From Aphrocallistes beatrix (Eukaryota > Porifera > Hexactinellida > Sceptrulophora > Aphrocallistidae), in the NCBI GenBank assembly GCA_963281255.1, contig OY725495.1, positions 2,108,001 to 2,172,000 on the forward strand: a stretch of 64,000 bases of DNA, in the 5' to 3' direction. Below the pieces are notes generated by a model. The model worked only from the letters and a program-made list of their open reading frames with translations, was not told the DNA's origin and did not search any database. The position numbers and the translations under genes were made by a program. This document shows positions 21,674-31,787 of this stretch, one piece after another; the first letter of the stretch is position 1, and each line of letters opens with the position of its first letter.

Positions 21674-22585
21674 TCAATCACAGTTAGCATTCATACACGT
21701 GTTATACCTTTCAATTTCATCAAGAATTGAAGACTTCATTTGAATGAAAATTTTCGAATTTTTTAAATTGCTATCATCAAATTCTTTAAAATATTCAATC
21801 AATTTGGAATTTAAAGAGCATAAACGTGAAAAATTTTGTCTTGGGATTATTTGCAGGAAGAGAGAAATCAAAGCCTCTGATGGGTCAATAATAGAATATA
21901 TCGGGTAGAAACTAGAAATATTATCAATTACAAGTAATAGCAATTGGTCTTGATTTGGAGGATCTAGGAAATGAAAAAGAGCATTAATAATATGGTTGCC
22001 TTTTTTGATGCAAAGAATTTGTAGGGGCAAAATGTTGTGGCTTTTTTTAAATCCTATAGCAAATTGAAGTTCTTCTTTAAGGCAAAAATCCCGACTAATT
22101 AAGTCATTAAAATCCAAAAAATTGCTTAATTTGAAAGATAACAAATATATTTCCTCAACTAAGAGTAGAAGCTTTTTAAATTCTCCTGAGCAACCGAGGA
22201 TGGGATGGCTAATCGAGTCACGTTCAAATCCGCTAAATTTATCCTGCGTCAAATGGATTAATATTTTAGGACCAGAAGATATAGGAACTCTTTTTGCACT
22301 CATTGAAATATTGTGTTGATTACCCCTTTTATTAAAGGTAGATTTAGAAAAATCATCGGATTCTTCAATTTCTTGACTCGATACTTTATTTGCAGGAATA
22401 AACTCATTCATCGGCATTTCATTTTGTTTGTAAACATCCTTTTGTAAAAATTTGATTTGCTCTTTAATAAGAAGGCGTTTTTCAGCAATTGTCATAAAGA
22501 AACTCCCTTCACAGGAGATTTTTTCATCGGGTTCACGAGCATCCATATTTGGATAATATATGGGTTGGCGGTAAGAATAATCCAT
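21674..22585 (-). CDS. Pat1/PATL1-like mRNA decapping-associated protein, C-terminal part
   Basis: Pat1 proteins bridge deadenylation and decapping by binding Dcp2, Lsm1-7 and Dhh1/DDX6 in cytoplasmic P-bodies. The 303-residue frame shows, in order: MTIAEKRLLIKEQIKFLQKD (31-50), matching the PATL1 block that begins M-T-x-K-E-K-D-W-V-I-K-I-Q; a disordered Ser/Lys stretch (70-105); GPKILIHLTQDKFSGFERDS (105-124), the short block before the folded domain; LLLLVEEIYLLSFKL (139-153), the E-K-x-Y-x-L-L-L helix; LQILCIKKGNHIINALFHFL (188-207), the hallmark C-R-K-G-K-x-x-x-x-R-x-x-x-F-L helix pair; and further helices to 290. Family members are about 700-800 residues, so the long N-terminal region is absent; the last helices of the fold are also hard to find. 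The ATG at 22585 was chosen as first in frame; CAG just before it and TTTTTAG 20 bases upstream could be splice acceptors, so upstream exons are possible. A family A terminus lies 38 bases upstream. Intact frame; either the last exon of a host gene or a truncated retrocopy. Confidence 0.7.
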   Translation of the reverse strand: MDYSYRQPIYYPNMDAREPDEKISCEGSFFMTIAEKRLLIKEQIKFLQKDVYKQNEMPMNEFIPANKVSSQEIEESDDFSKSTFNKRGNQHNISMSAKRVPISSGPKILIHLTQDKFSGFERDSISHPILGCSGEFKKLLLLVEEIYLLSFKLSNFLDFNDLISRDFCLKEELQFAIGFKKSHNILPLQILCIKKGNHIINALFHFLDPPNQDQLLLLVIDNISSFYPIYSIIDPSEALISLFLQIIPRQNFSRLCSLNSKLIEYFKEFDDSNLKNSKIFIQMKSSILDEIERYNTCMNANCD

Positions 22586-22728
22586 CTGGTTCTATGATCT
22601 AAAAAGGACTGAGAATTTAAGGTTTAAGGATACAGCCTGCAAAAAATCCTTTGATTTTGATTGCAGCATATGTTGAAATGATATTTACAGAGATTGAGAG
22701 ATATCTTTTTTTAAACCTAAATACTCTA

Positions 22729-23095
22729 GGGGTCCGAATAAACGGGGGGGGGGGGGGGGGGTGGAAAATTCTCAATAATTAATAAGCGGGGGGTCATGCT
22801 AATAGGATTTACTTATTAGGATTTAATTATTATTTAATTATTAAAATCAACAGAAAGAAATTGGAGCATATATTTACGCCTACGTAATTAGAATAAAGTA
22901 CAATATTATAGTAGAGAATTCTAACTGATTCAGAACATCAAGTCAGGAACTATGGTTCGGTAAAAATTCAAGGTTCAATTAGTATAAAATTTAATAAACG
23001 GGGGGGGGGTGGAAACTTTTTCAAAAATTAATAAGCGCTGGGGGTGGTAATTTTTTCAAAAATTAATAAGCGGGGGCCCCGTTTATTCGGACCAC
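22729..23095. mobile_element. TA-flanked MITE with GGTCCGAATAAACGGGG ends
   Basis: GGGGTCCGAATAAACGGGG at 22729 and CCCCGTTTATTCGGACCAC at 23095 are inverted; TA lies outside both (22727-22728, 23096-23097). Several AATAAGCGGGGG / AATAAACGGGG phrases and long G runs fill the subterminal parts. Consistent with pogo/Tigger-type non-autonomous elements. Confidence 0.7.
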
Positions 23096-23199
23096 TAGAG
23101 GAGAGTTTTTGACGGAAAATGGATGTTTCAAGGCGAGAGCTGCCTAAAGTTATTATGAAAGGATTCAAATTTTTATGTACACGATATTAAAAACAATTG

Positions 23200-23520
23200 T
23201 ATTCATAGCCGCCAAGTGTGGGTACCTGGGAGGGCAGCACCCCCCAGGTTTGGAGCTTGTGGAGGGCCGTGGTGCTGGGCAATGGAGCAGTGGAGGTAGT
23301 TGTGGTATGGCAGGACACCACACAAACTTATAGGTTACAACGAAAACCCCAAATTATGTTAATTGAGTCTAAATATATATCCCAATTACATTTTTCTTCC
23401 ACTATAGTCTAAGAATTTCTTACCCCTAGGTAACAACAAAAGGTGTATATCGATATTTGAGCATCTAAGATTTTAAAAAATTACCATTGCTCGCTTCGCT
23501 CGCTCTTGGCTCCCCAGGTT
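23200..23520. other. GC-richer insertion of unknown type in the A element
   Basis: Reverse A landmarks stop near 23165 and resume near 23525. In between is GTACCTGGGAGGGCAGCACC at the left, TGCTCGCTTCGCTCGCTC near the right, and CTCCCCAGG at the end, which weakly complements CCTGGGAG at the start. Possibly a small MITE; no duplication established. Confidence 0.35.
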
Positions 23521-24498
23521 TTATTGTATTTTCCAAAACTTGGCGCCTATGATTGTATTGATTGTTTAGCACACTTGCCAAATTGGATAAAAATTTATTC
23601 AAAGTTCTCCATTAGAATTTGTATTACAGTAAAGTCAATCATAAGTCGAGAAATATTTTTTGACAAAGGGATGTTTGAGGAACCTATATATTATTGTGTA
23701 TATCCTTTCATTCAAGATTTCGGCCTCTCTCAGGAAATATAGAGGTTTTATGTACGAACTCTATCTAAAAATACCATAACTCACGAACCAATGGTCGGAT
23801 CTGAGCATTACTTTTTCAAAAATGATCAGAACTTTATTTCTGATGTGTTCATCGCTAGATATCTGCTATTCAACCAGCCTTTTCCGAGCATTATAGAAAG
23901 GAACTCTCTTTTAGATATATTTTGAAGGGAATTTAATGACCTTCTTTCTACATATGTGCATTATATAATCTTCAAAGGCGCCAAAACAATGTTTGATGTC
24001 CATTAGGGTGATCTGAGAACAATTTTTTCCCTTGTACCCTTTATTATCGGTTGCCAAAAGTTGCCACTATGTAAACAACGTTAGTATAAAATAAAACCTG
24101 ATTACTATCAACTGCAGATCGCGAATTTTTCTTAAAGTTTTGATAGATATACCAAAATTCGGACGAAAAGTCCCTTTCCCCAAAATTGTTTCAAACAACT
24201 GTTGTGGTTGATATTTACTCAGAGTTGGCTTCACATCATTAAATTGAGTGGTACAAATGGAAATTTACCTATTAAATATCAATGGTATATAACGTGATCA
24301 ATTGACCATGTTTCTATATTAGTGTTTAGAGCTATGTAATTTTTATAATATTGGTTCCCAAGATATTATTCAAAATATATTGTCGAATGTCGATTAATAG
24401 CTTATTATAAGCTTAGAAATAATGGCTTAACAATCAATAAATACACTTTTCGAATTGAATGTGGGGAAATCTATCCTGTTACTTAGTGTGTTTAGAAT

Positions 24499-25371
24499 TT
24501 AACCATGCCTTTCATCATGACCACAAATTGTTGATGAAACCTGCGAAACTAATTGAACAATCCTTTCCACTGGCTGTGTATGGCATGGGTATTGGTAAAT
24601 ATTATTGAGAGGAATTTCAATAGCATTTAAGATATCCTGCTCACTCAAATTTTGTAATAAAGGAGGTGATGTTGGATCAACTGAATTCCAATCAACCATC
24701 AAGAGATAGTTGTCTGCGGAAAAGTTAATTATTGGAATTCTGAAGATTCTGAGGGAAATATTTTCCATTGATAGCTTCCTTACATCTAAAATCTTCTTGA
24801 CGACAATTCCTCTGTTTATTTCTTCATCAAATATAGCCGCTAACAATATGTTTTCCACATGTGCCCAATAACGGTTATTCTGGAGAACAGAATATACAAT
24901 GTTTCTGCATTCAGGAGAGAGATTACGGGCGAGAGATATTAATTTGAAAAAGTTTTTCGCACCTTGAGTGCATATCGAATGCTGTTTTATGCAGAACCAA
25001 CCTGGAATATAAAATGCAATAATAAAATAAACCAAACTTTGAGATCCTCTGATGGAGATCTTTTTGAGATGAATAAACGAAAGGATCCTATTCGCTTTGG
25101 TTAGCCATCTAGCATGATGAAGCTCACCTGGTAATTTGTTGACAATACCACAGTTCTAGAGGTAAGATGTTCTTTTCTGAATCGACATGCCCATTTGATA
25201 AAGGTATTGTTGATCGCTGTTGAGTTGAAAATATACATCTTTAGAAATTTCATCAATAAAACCATTCATTGTTTGAAATTTTGATATTGCACTAACATAA
25301 TATAGAAACATGGTCAATTGATCAAAATATATTACCATCGATATTTGGAATAAGCATAGCCTACTATACAT
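24499..25371 (-). pseudogene. Uncharacterised invertebrate protein family with P-C-H-T-Q-x-V-E-R motif; fossil copy
   Basis: Recognisable blocks in order on the minus strand: LNSDQQYLYQMG, PGELHHARWLTKANRILSF, YIPGWFCIKQ, FFKLISLARNLSPECRNIV, YWAHVENILLAAIFDEEI, FRIPIINFSADNYLLMVDW and YPCHTQPVERIVQLVSQVSS near the end. I recall this combination (H-A-R-W-L-T, A-H-x-E-N-I-L-L-A, P-C-H-T-Q-x-V-E-R) from multi-copy predicted proteins of many invertebrates with no assigned function; this is memory, not a search. Family members are about twice as long, so the copy is N-terminally truncated. It looks broken, with about one break. It is the only coding sequence inside the inverted-end element, which suggests the family travels on mobile DNA. 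What the protein does is unknown. Confidence 0.55.
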
Positions 25372-25384
25372 AAGGCCTCACAAC

Positions 25385-25949
25385 CAGGGTTGGCAGGTTT
25401 TGTCCACTTGGACAAAACCTAGTGGTTTTAACTAGGTTAAAACCGTCCCGTTCAAAACCTCTTGAGTGGACAAAACTGGATAAAACTGAACAAAACCTTT
25501 TGTCCAAGTTTTGTTCAGGTTTTGTCCAAGTTTTGTCCAGGTTTTGTCCAAGTTTTGTCCAAGTTTTGTCCAGGTTTTATCCAAGTTTTGTCCAGGTTTT
25601 GTCCATGTTTTATCCAAGTTTTGTCCAGGTTTTATCCAAATTTTGTCCAGGTTTTGTCCAGGTTTTATCCAAGTTTTATCCAGGTTTTGTCCAAGTGTTG
25701 TTCGTGTCTTCCATGATAAATAGAATACAAAATATAGTTATGGAAATAAACAGGAGTTAGCAAGAAAATCCATTCATTGTCCTCGCTCTCTTTCCATCCT
25801 AAACTGTTTCGTACCCACTGCAATGATTTACAGTTTCCATTAGGTTTTGTCCAGTTTTGTCCAGTTTTGGCCGGTTTTAACCGGTTAAAACCAGGTTTTG
25901 TCCACTGCCCTGTCCAAAACCTGTTTTGGACGGACAAAACCCAACCCTG
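25385..25949. mobile_element. hAT-type MITE built around an 11-bp minisatellite
   Basis: Inverted ends CAGGGTTGGCAGGTTTTGTC and GACAAAACCCAACCCTG-like, flanked by perfect CTCACAAC duplications (25377-25384, 25950-25957). This interrupts the outer arm of C copy 3: removing it restores the C palindrome. The subterminal phrase GGTTTTGTCC is also the unit of the internal tandem array. Confidence 0.88.
25499..25697 (+). repeat. Minisatellite, 11-bp unit GTTTTGTCCAA/G, about 18 units
   Basis: About 18 head-to-tail units of GTTTTGTCCA followed by A or G, with occasional T-to-A changes giving GTTTTATCCA. Because 11 is not a multiple of 3, all frames stay open and give artificial FVQVLSRFCPS-like repeats; these are not genes. 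Confidence 0.9.
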
Positions 25950-27418
25950 CTCACAACTGATTGTGGATTTTGGACCAGGGATGCGGAGGAAGACCGTTGA
26001 ACTAATGCATGAGCTGCCTTAAATCATTTACAAAGCACAATAGAGCTTAGGAATATATTATCAGCATATATAAATATGGTGTCAAAGTACCCATATCCAT
26101 TGTAAAAATTTGATTAGTCACCATATAATAGGTTATATTTGTGACAAATTTGGTGATTTTCAGAGGCCGTTTAGGGGCACTTCTAAGTGTTTTTACTGTA
26201 AAATTTTTCGCATAGAACTGAGATGTGAATGGGTTAATACGAAAAATTTGGAATTTTTTCATGGAATGTTGGTACATTCCAGTGTTGCTATGGAAACGTG
26301 TTTTGGTCAGTTGGCGTTATATCTTGAAAACTGCAATGGCTACACATTCAAATGTAATTCCATTTGATAGCGAATATACTACTTCCTATTAAGTGATAAT
26401 ATAATTTCGACCTCTAAATTCAATAGTTTATGAGATATTCGACAATGTACCATATTGGTCACATTTGATAATTTGTCGATTATCTCATAAACCTTTGAAT
26501 TTAGAGGTTGAAATTATATTATCACTTAATAGGAAGTAGTATATTTCCAATCAAATGGAATTACATTTAAATGTCTAGCTCTTGTGGTTTTCAAGATATG
26601 ACCCAAACTGACCAAAACACGTTTCCATAGCAAAACTGGAATGTACCAACATTCCATGAAAAAATTCCAAAATTTTCGTATTAACCCATTCATATCTCAG
26701 TTCTATGCGAAAAATTTTACAGTAAAACACTTAGAAGTGCCCCTAAACGGCCTCTGAAAATCACCAAATTTGTCACAAATATAACCTATTATATGGTGAC
26801 TAATCAAATTTTTAACAATGGATATGGGTACTTTGACACCATATTTATATATGCTGATAATATATTCCTAAGCTCTATTGTGCTTTGTAAATGATTTAAG
26901 GCAGCTCATGCATTAGTTCAACGGTCTTCCTCCGCATCCGTGGTCCAAAATCCACAATCAGTTGTGAGGCCTTATGTATAGTAGGATATGGTATAAGGTA
27001 AATTTCCATTTGTACCACTTCAATTTAATGATGTTAAGTCAATGATGAGTAAATATCAATCACAACAATTGTTTGAAACAATTTTAGAAAAAGGGACTTT
27101 TCGTCCGAATTCTGGTATTTCTATAAAAATTTTAAAATTCGCGACCAGTAGTTAGATAGTAATCAGGTTATATTTTAAACTAACGTTATTTACAAACATA
27201 GTGGCAACATTTGACAACCGATAATAAAGGATGCAGGGGAAAAAACTGTTTTCAGATCAGCCTAATGTCCATAATATTTAAAAAATGCCAAATAAATAAA
27301 AATCAACTGATTGGTTCCTCAAAAACCCTTAATAATTTTCAATTTTTAGTATCGCGTAACTTCAGCAGGCAAACTCAGAAAAATCAAAATAGCTACCTTC
27401 TAACTAGATTGATTAGAT

Positions 27419-27593
27419 CAAGAGTCTCAAACTGGTGGCCCTCAGGTTGCTCAGAGGTGGCCCGCCAGCCAGTTGCGGAAAATATTATAATTGAATGAAT
27501 CAGTAGTTAAAATTTATTCATTTCTATCATGGACCGGGGAAGATCTGGGGTTATGAAATTGGCGCACTATCGGATTCGAGTTTGACACACCTG
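27419..27593. mobile_element. hAT-type MITE
   Basis: CAAGAGTCTCAAACTGG at 27419 and CGAGTTTGACACACCTG at 27593 are inverted ends of the CAGGGGTCTCAAACT type common in vertebrate and invertebrate hAT elements. GATTAGAT flanks both sides (27411-27418, 27594-27601). Inserted in the reverse A element, 14 bp left of the next insertion. Confidence 0.8.
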
Positions 27594-29128
27594 GATTAGA
27601 TGGTTAAGGATACCGTCCTCGAAAACCTTGCCTGGAGTAAAAAAAATTTTTTATTGCTAATTTCATTGTATTACTGATCGGTCTACCATCTGATAGCACT
27701 ATTTGGACGGTATTTATTTTGATTTTCGTGAGTTAACCCCTAAAGTTTAGCGTTAAGGTTGGCCTTTCCTATGGGCATTTTGTTTTTTATCAAAAATTTG
27801 CCAAAAGTCCTTTTTAACCATTTTAGGATAACTAAAGGGGTTCTAAACAATAATTTTGATTTTTAGAATTTCAATGCTAATATTTCGCCACTTAGAGCCA
27901 CTTGTACCACCTGGTGTCGCCTAAAAAAGGACACATTTTGTCTCATATCAATAACTTCTTCGAACCATGTCAGATCATCATTTTAATACTAAATTCGTGC
28001 TCAACACTAAATTTCCAGCAATTTGATATATATATTGGACATATTTGGAGAAATTATTTGGCTGCGGGTTCCTAACAACGGCCAGGAATGTGAAAATTTT
28101 TCTGGCCGTTGCTATGCACGGACATCCAAAAACTTCTCCAAATATGGTCAATATATATATCAAATTGCTGGAAATTTAGTGCTGAGCACGAATTTAGTAT
28201 TAAAATGATGATCTGACATGGTTCGAAGAAGTTATTGATCTCGAATTCCGGTGGACACTATCGAATGTGGTTATTTTTGGGTGGCCAGTCAGCAATGACC
28301 ATTTTTTTCCACTTTTGATGGAGAAAATTTGATATACCATATTTTGAAGTTAAGTAGTGCTATAAGTTGTCGAATAAGGATATTTACATGTTATTTTATA
28401 TTCCAAAGCAGGTAAAACTAATGGAAATTGAGGGACATATATAAATATTTTCTAAATCCTATTTTCTGAGACATTTTTTTCAGAAAATATAAAGGTGATA
28501 ACTTTTTCTAAATTCAACATAGGGACGAAAACGCAACGGTTTTTGATAGATCTCAAAGAGTAGAACATAATGCAAAGACATATTTTTGATATTACAAATA
28601 AAAAGAGAATTATGAAAAATATAGTGTCAAAATTACTAAAAATAAAATTCCTCGGGTGTTTGGTGTGAATTTCTAACAATTTTCAAAATTTCAAAGATAT
28701 GTCTTTTCATTAGTTAGATCAGGGGTTTTCAACCAGTGGGTCGCGACAGATTTTTTAGTGGGTCGCGGAAGATGGGTACTAAATTACTTGAATAACGAAT
28801 ATTCTCTTATTGAACATTTACACAAACTAACTACAATCGGTCTTGGAGTTAGTATTGAATTTCAATCAAATTTGGTTGGTGTTAGTGTCTAATTGTGAAT
28901 TAGTAAACAATATTGTAATAATATACCAAGGTATTGATAAATGAAAGAATAGAGAAGACATATTAAAGTGTGATATTATAACTGATCAATTATTAGAACC
29001 TATGATAGTGAAAACCTAGTACACGTATACACAACTTTGTAATATGTATATATATTCACATATTACATATGTGTTCATTAGCTTCTAAAAATATCTACAT
29101 TTTCAATACTTCTTTTATTTTCAGTTAA

Positions 29129-30425
29129 ATGGCAACAAAACGTGCTCCTAAGCGAGCCTATTCAGATGATTATCTGAAATTTGGATTTACCAGTATCTTA
29201 ACGGAAGGTATTGAAAAGCCACAATGTGTGATATGTCTTAAAGTTTTATCTGCAGAGTCCATGAAGCCGTTTCAGCTTAGGAGACATTTCGAGAAGGAAC
29301 ATCCAACATACAAGGATCGAGATGTTTCTTTCTTCCAAAGAAAATCAGATTCTGCAAAGAAATCCAGACTCGACACTACAGGACAGACATTTGTAAACAT
29401 AAAAGCTGCAGTTGAAGCGTCATATGCTGTGTCACTCCCCATTGCAAAATCTAAGAAACCCCATACTATTGGTGAAGAACTAGTATTGCCTTGCACGAAA
29501 GACATTGTGCGTCTTATGATTGGTGCGGATGCAGTGAAAAAACTAAGTTCTTTGTCACTCTCTGATAATACTATCCAACGCAGAATACAAGAAATGTCAG
29601 ATGATATAAAGAACCAAGTAGTGGAGCAAATGGAGCAAAACCAATCTGCCTAAATATAGTTTTGCAGGACGCGATAAAAATAGTGAATTTCGTTAAAAAT
29701 AGTGCTCTCAACACACGTCTTTTCAGAAATCTTTGCTTAGAAATGGATGCAGTGCAAAAGAACCTATTGTACCACACTGAAGTTCGATTGCTTTAAAAGG
29801 GCAAGGTGTTGAAACGTATTCTTGATCTTAAAGATGAAATAACAGAATTTTTGAAACTCCAAAAGAAGACACAATGGTTTGATTTGTTCGGGGATCGAGA
29901 GTGGATTTCTAAACTATCTCTGTGATATTTTTGAAAGACTCAACACTCTGAAACTCTCATTACAAGGCAAAGAAAGCAACATCATGGATTTTGTAGATAA
30001 GCTTTCTGCCTTTCAAGAAATGCTTGATCTCTGGGGAAAGAAAATAAAAGCAGGTAGACTGGCAATGTTTTCTCACCTTTGCAGCTATATTGAAGATTGC
30101 GAAACTACCATCAGCGAGCCTTTGAAAATTGACATTGGATCGCATTTGCATTCACTTAGAGAAGAATTTGAAAGATATTTCCCAGAAATAACCAAATTTC
30201 AGTTTGCACTGGTTCGCAATCCTTTCCTTGTCAAAATGGATGACTGTATTGCTGCCATTCCCATCAACCTATCTTTGTGAAACGGCGTTTTCTAGCATGC
30301 TTGTGATCAAAACAAAGGCTAGAAATAGACTTGAGGTTGAGCCAGATTTACGCTGCTGTTTATCATTAACACAGCCAAGAATTGAAAGACTAGTAGATCA
30401 GAAGCAACATCAAAAATCACATTAA
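29129..30425 (+). pseudogene. ZBED-type hAT transposase pseudogene
   Basis: The ATG at 29129 opens a 174-codon frame with a BED finger: PQCVICLKVL, then FQLRRHFEKEHP (C-x2-C ... H-x4-H, all four ligands present). It runs to IQEMSDDIKNQVVEQM, the point where the central catalytic region normally begins; that region is deleted. Downstream pieces follow in other frames: FRNLCLEMDAVQKNLLYHTE (29720-29780), LCDIFERLNTLKLSLQGKES (29912-29975), LDLWGKKIKAGRLAMFSHL, and the C-terminal dimerisation block YLCETAFSSMLVIKTKARNRL-like (30265-30330) with the conserved Glu. The first stop, at 29651, precedes a frame change, and a second frame change lies near 30250. ZBED5/FAM200-type proteins of mammals derive from this hAT branch. 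Not functional. Confidence 0.85.
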
Positions 30426-30455
30426 AACTAATAAAATAAAATAAAGTAAGAATTA

Positions 30456-31787
30456 CTTAGGTCATTTCAAAAGTACTGATCACTATTGATTTTTGACAGC
30501 TAGTGTATATCGAATGTACCAATTAATATAATCCAGATAGCATTACCCATTCTCTCCTAATATCTAAAAGAATCTTTAAGATAGCATAAGTATTTTTCTT
30601 ATAATCATCATTTCAATCTTGTCAGTTTTGGCTACTTATACATTTATGGCTTCAAAATAGTCAATTATTGAGCAAGAGCAAAGGGCGTATATCAAGTTTC
30701 GTTCACTGCTAAAAGATTCGAACAGGTACATCCACAATGATCTCGTGGAAGTTTGTGGAGATCAAGCACTTGCTTATTCCACGGTTAGAAGATGGGCTCG
30801 ACTATTTCGAGAGTGAAGAGACAGCAGTGAAGATGAGCCTCGGACTGGTAGGCCTAAATCAGCAACCTGTGAACCCTCAATTGAGTTGGTTGGTGTATTT
30901 CTTCGAAATAACCCTTGCTGCTCTATTGGAGAGATTTCTAAGTATACGGATATCTCAACGGGAAGTATTTACCGCATTCTGAAGGAAGATCTCGGAGTAA
31001 GGAAGGTTTGCGCTCGGCGGGTGCCGTATTTGCTGTCAGAGGCCCGGATGAAACAGAGGGTAGAATGTTGTGAAAATCTTCTACATAACGAAAAATTTGA
31101 TGCAAGGCGACTCTATGAGAAAGTAACCATAGATTAAACTTGGATTTACTATTCACAACCTAAATCCAAGAAAAATCTAAGTGTTGGCTGCATCCGGGCG
31201 AACCCCGACCTAAAAGACCGCGTCCAGATTTCCGTGCCAAGAAGGTAATGTACGCAATTGCATTTGACGCCTACGGCCCAGTTGCTCAAGTTTGCGTTCC
31301 GAAGGGCCAGGATGTTACTGGAGACTTTTATTGCACTAATGTGCTCGCAGAAATCAGTAAACACTACATAGAGCGTCGGCCGAGAACTGGTCCTCGTGGA
31401 ATACAACTTCTACATGATAATGCCAGTAGCCATAAAACTAAACAAGTCGCAGCATACATCAAGGATATAGGGATGAAAACACTGAATCACCCTTCCTATT
31501 CCTCTGACCTAAGTCCTTGTGACTTCTGGTTGTTTTCAAAGCTGAAAAGTCATCTCTCTGATAAGGAGTTCACTAGCCGAATGGAGATCGGAATCGCCGT
31601 TCATAAGTACCTGAAATCGATCCCACAGACGGAGTATAAAAAGTCATTTAGCTGCTGGGTAGACCGTCTAAAGGAGTGTATTCGCGTCAAGGGAGACTAT
31701 TTCGAGAATATGTAATTAAATAACACATCAGTCGTTGCTTAATATCAAATTGGTGGGGGGTGATCAGTACTTTTGAAATGACCTAAG
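30456..31787 (+). mobile_element. mariner element (Tc1/mariner superfamily), full length, decayed
   Basis: 1.33 kb with inverted ends of about 27 bp beginning CTTAGGTCATTTCAAAAGTA and flanked by TA (30454-30455, 31788-31789). Contains one transposase gene. It is the innermost and youngest layer of the nest, inserted 3' of the hAT transposase remnant. Confidence 0.95.
30646..31715 (+). pseudogene. mariner DD34D transposase pseudogene
   Basis: Starts MASK then a stop at the fifth codon; continues with the paired helix-turn-helix region (EQRAYIKFRSLLKDSNR, STVRRWARLF, RTGRP, SIYRILKEDLGVRKVCARR) in frames that shift once around residue 65 and again around 31190. The first catalytic Asp lies in the relic of GDETW, read here as I-D-stop-T-W (near 31133). 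The 31248-31715 frame is open for 155 codons and holds LLHDNASSHKTK and HPSYSSDLSPCDFWLF; 34 residues separate the two Asp residues, the diagnostic DD34D spacing. It ends WVDRLKECIRVKGDYFENM with a stop at 31713. At least three inactivating changes, yet long open stretches, so decay is fairly recent compared with the hosts around it. Confidence 0.93.

Larger units (their letters stand above)
25355..26990. mobile_element. Family C fold-back element, copy 3 (best preserved)
   Basis: Ends CATAGCCTACTATACATAAG (25355) and its near complement ending GTAGGATATG (26990). Apart from one insertion, the element is a palindrome of about 520-base arms centred near 26455: for example CAGAGGCCGTTTAGGGGCAC at 26161 and GTGCCCCTAAACGGCCTCTG at 26736. 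The flanks GGAATAAG (25347-25354) and GGTATAAG (26990-26997) suggest an 8-bp duplication with one mismatch. It lies inside the right inverted end of the element at 24003-27265. Confidence 0.85.
24003..27265 (-). mobile_element. Element with about 325-bp inverted ends, 6-bp target duplication and one conserved ORF
   Basis: The left arm (24003-24329, outward end TTAGGGTGATCTGA) recurs in reverse at 25290-25346 plus 26998-27265 (outward end TCAGATCAGCCTAA); the right arm is split by a family C insertion. TGTCCA stands on both sides (23997-24002, 27266-27271), and removing element plus one copy restores the A-family host. Net of nested material it is about 1.6 kb and holds a single gene remnant (24499-25371, minus). 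Long inverted ends with 6-bp duplications are known for Maverick/Polinton elements, but no polymerase, integrase or capsid gene is visible, and the terminal bases are not the usual AG. Superfamily unassigned. It is a broken copy. Confidence 0.75.

Noticed and set aside
25422-25760. Overlapping frames with FVQVLSRFCPS-type repeats, looking like a repetitive protein
   Set aside because: They are translations of an 11-bp minisatellite in all frames within a MITE; the strand and frame are arbitrary.
24003-27265. Assignment of the inverted-end element to Maverick/Polinton
   Set aside because: The 6-bp duplication and long ends fit, but no polymerase, integrase, ATPase or capsid gene is visible and the terminal bases differ; left unassigned.
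29571-29777. Minus-strand frame opposite the ZBED hAT transposase
   Set aside because: Shadow of the plus-strand transposase remnant; no motif of its own.
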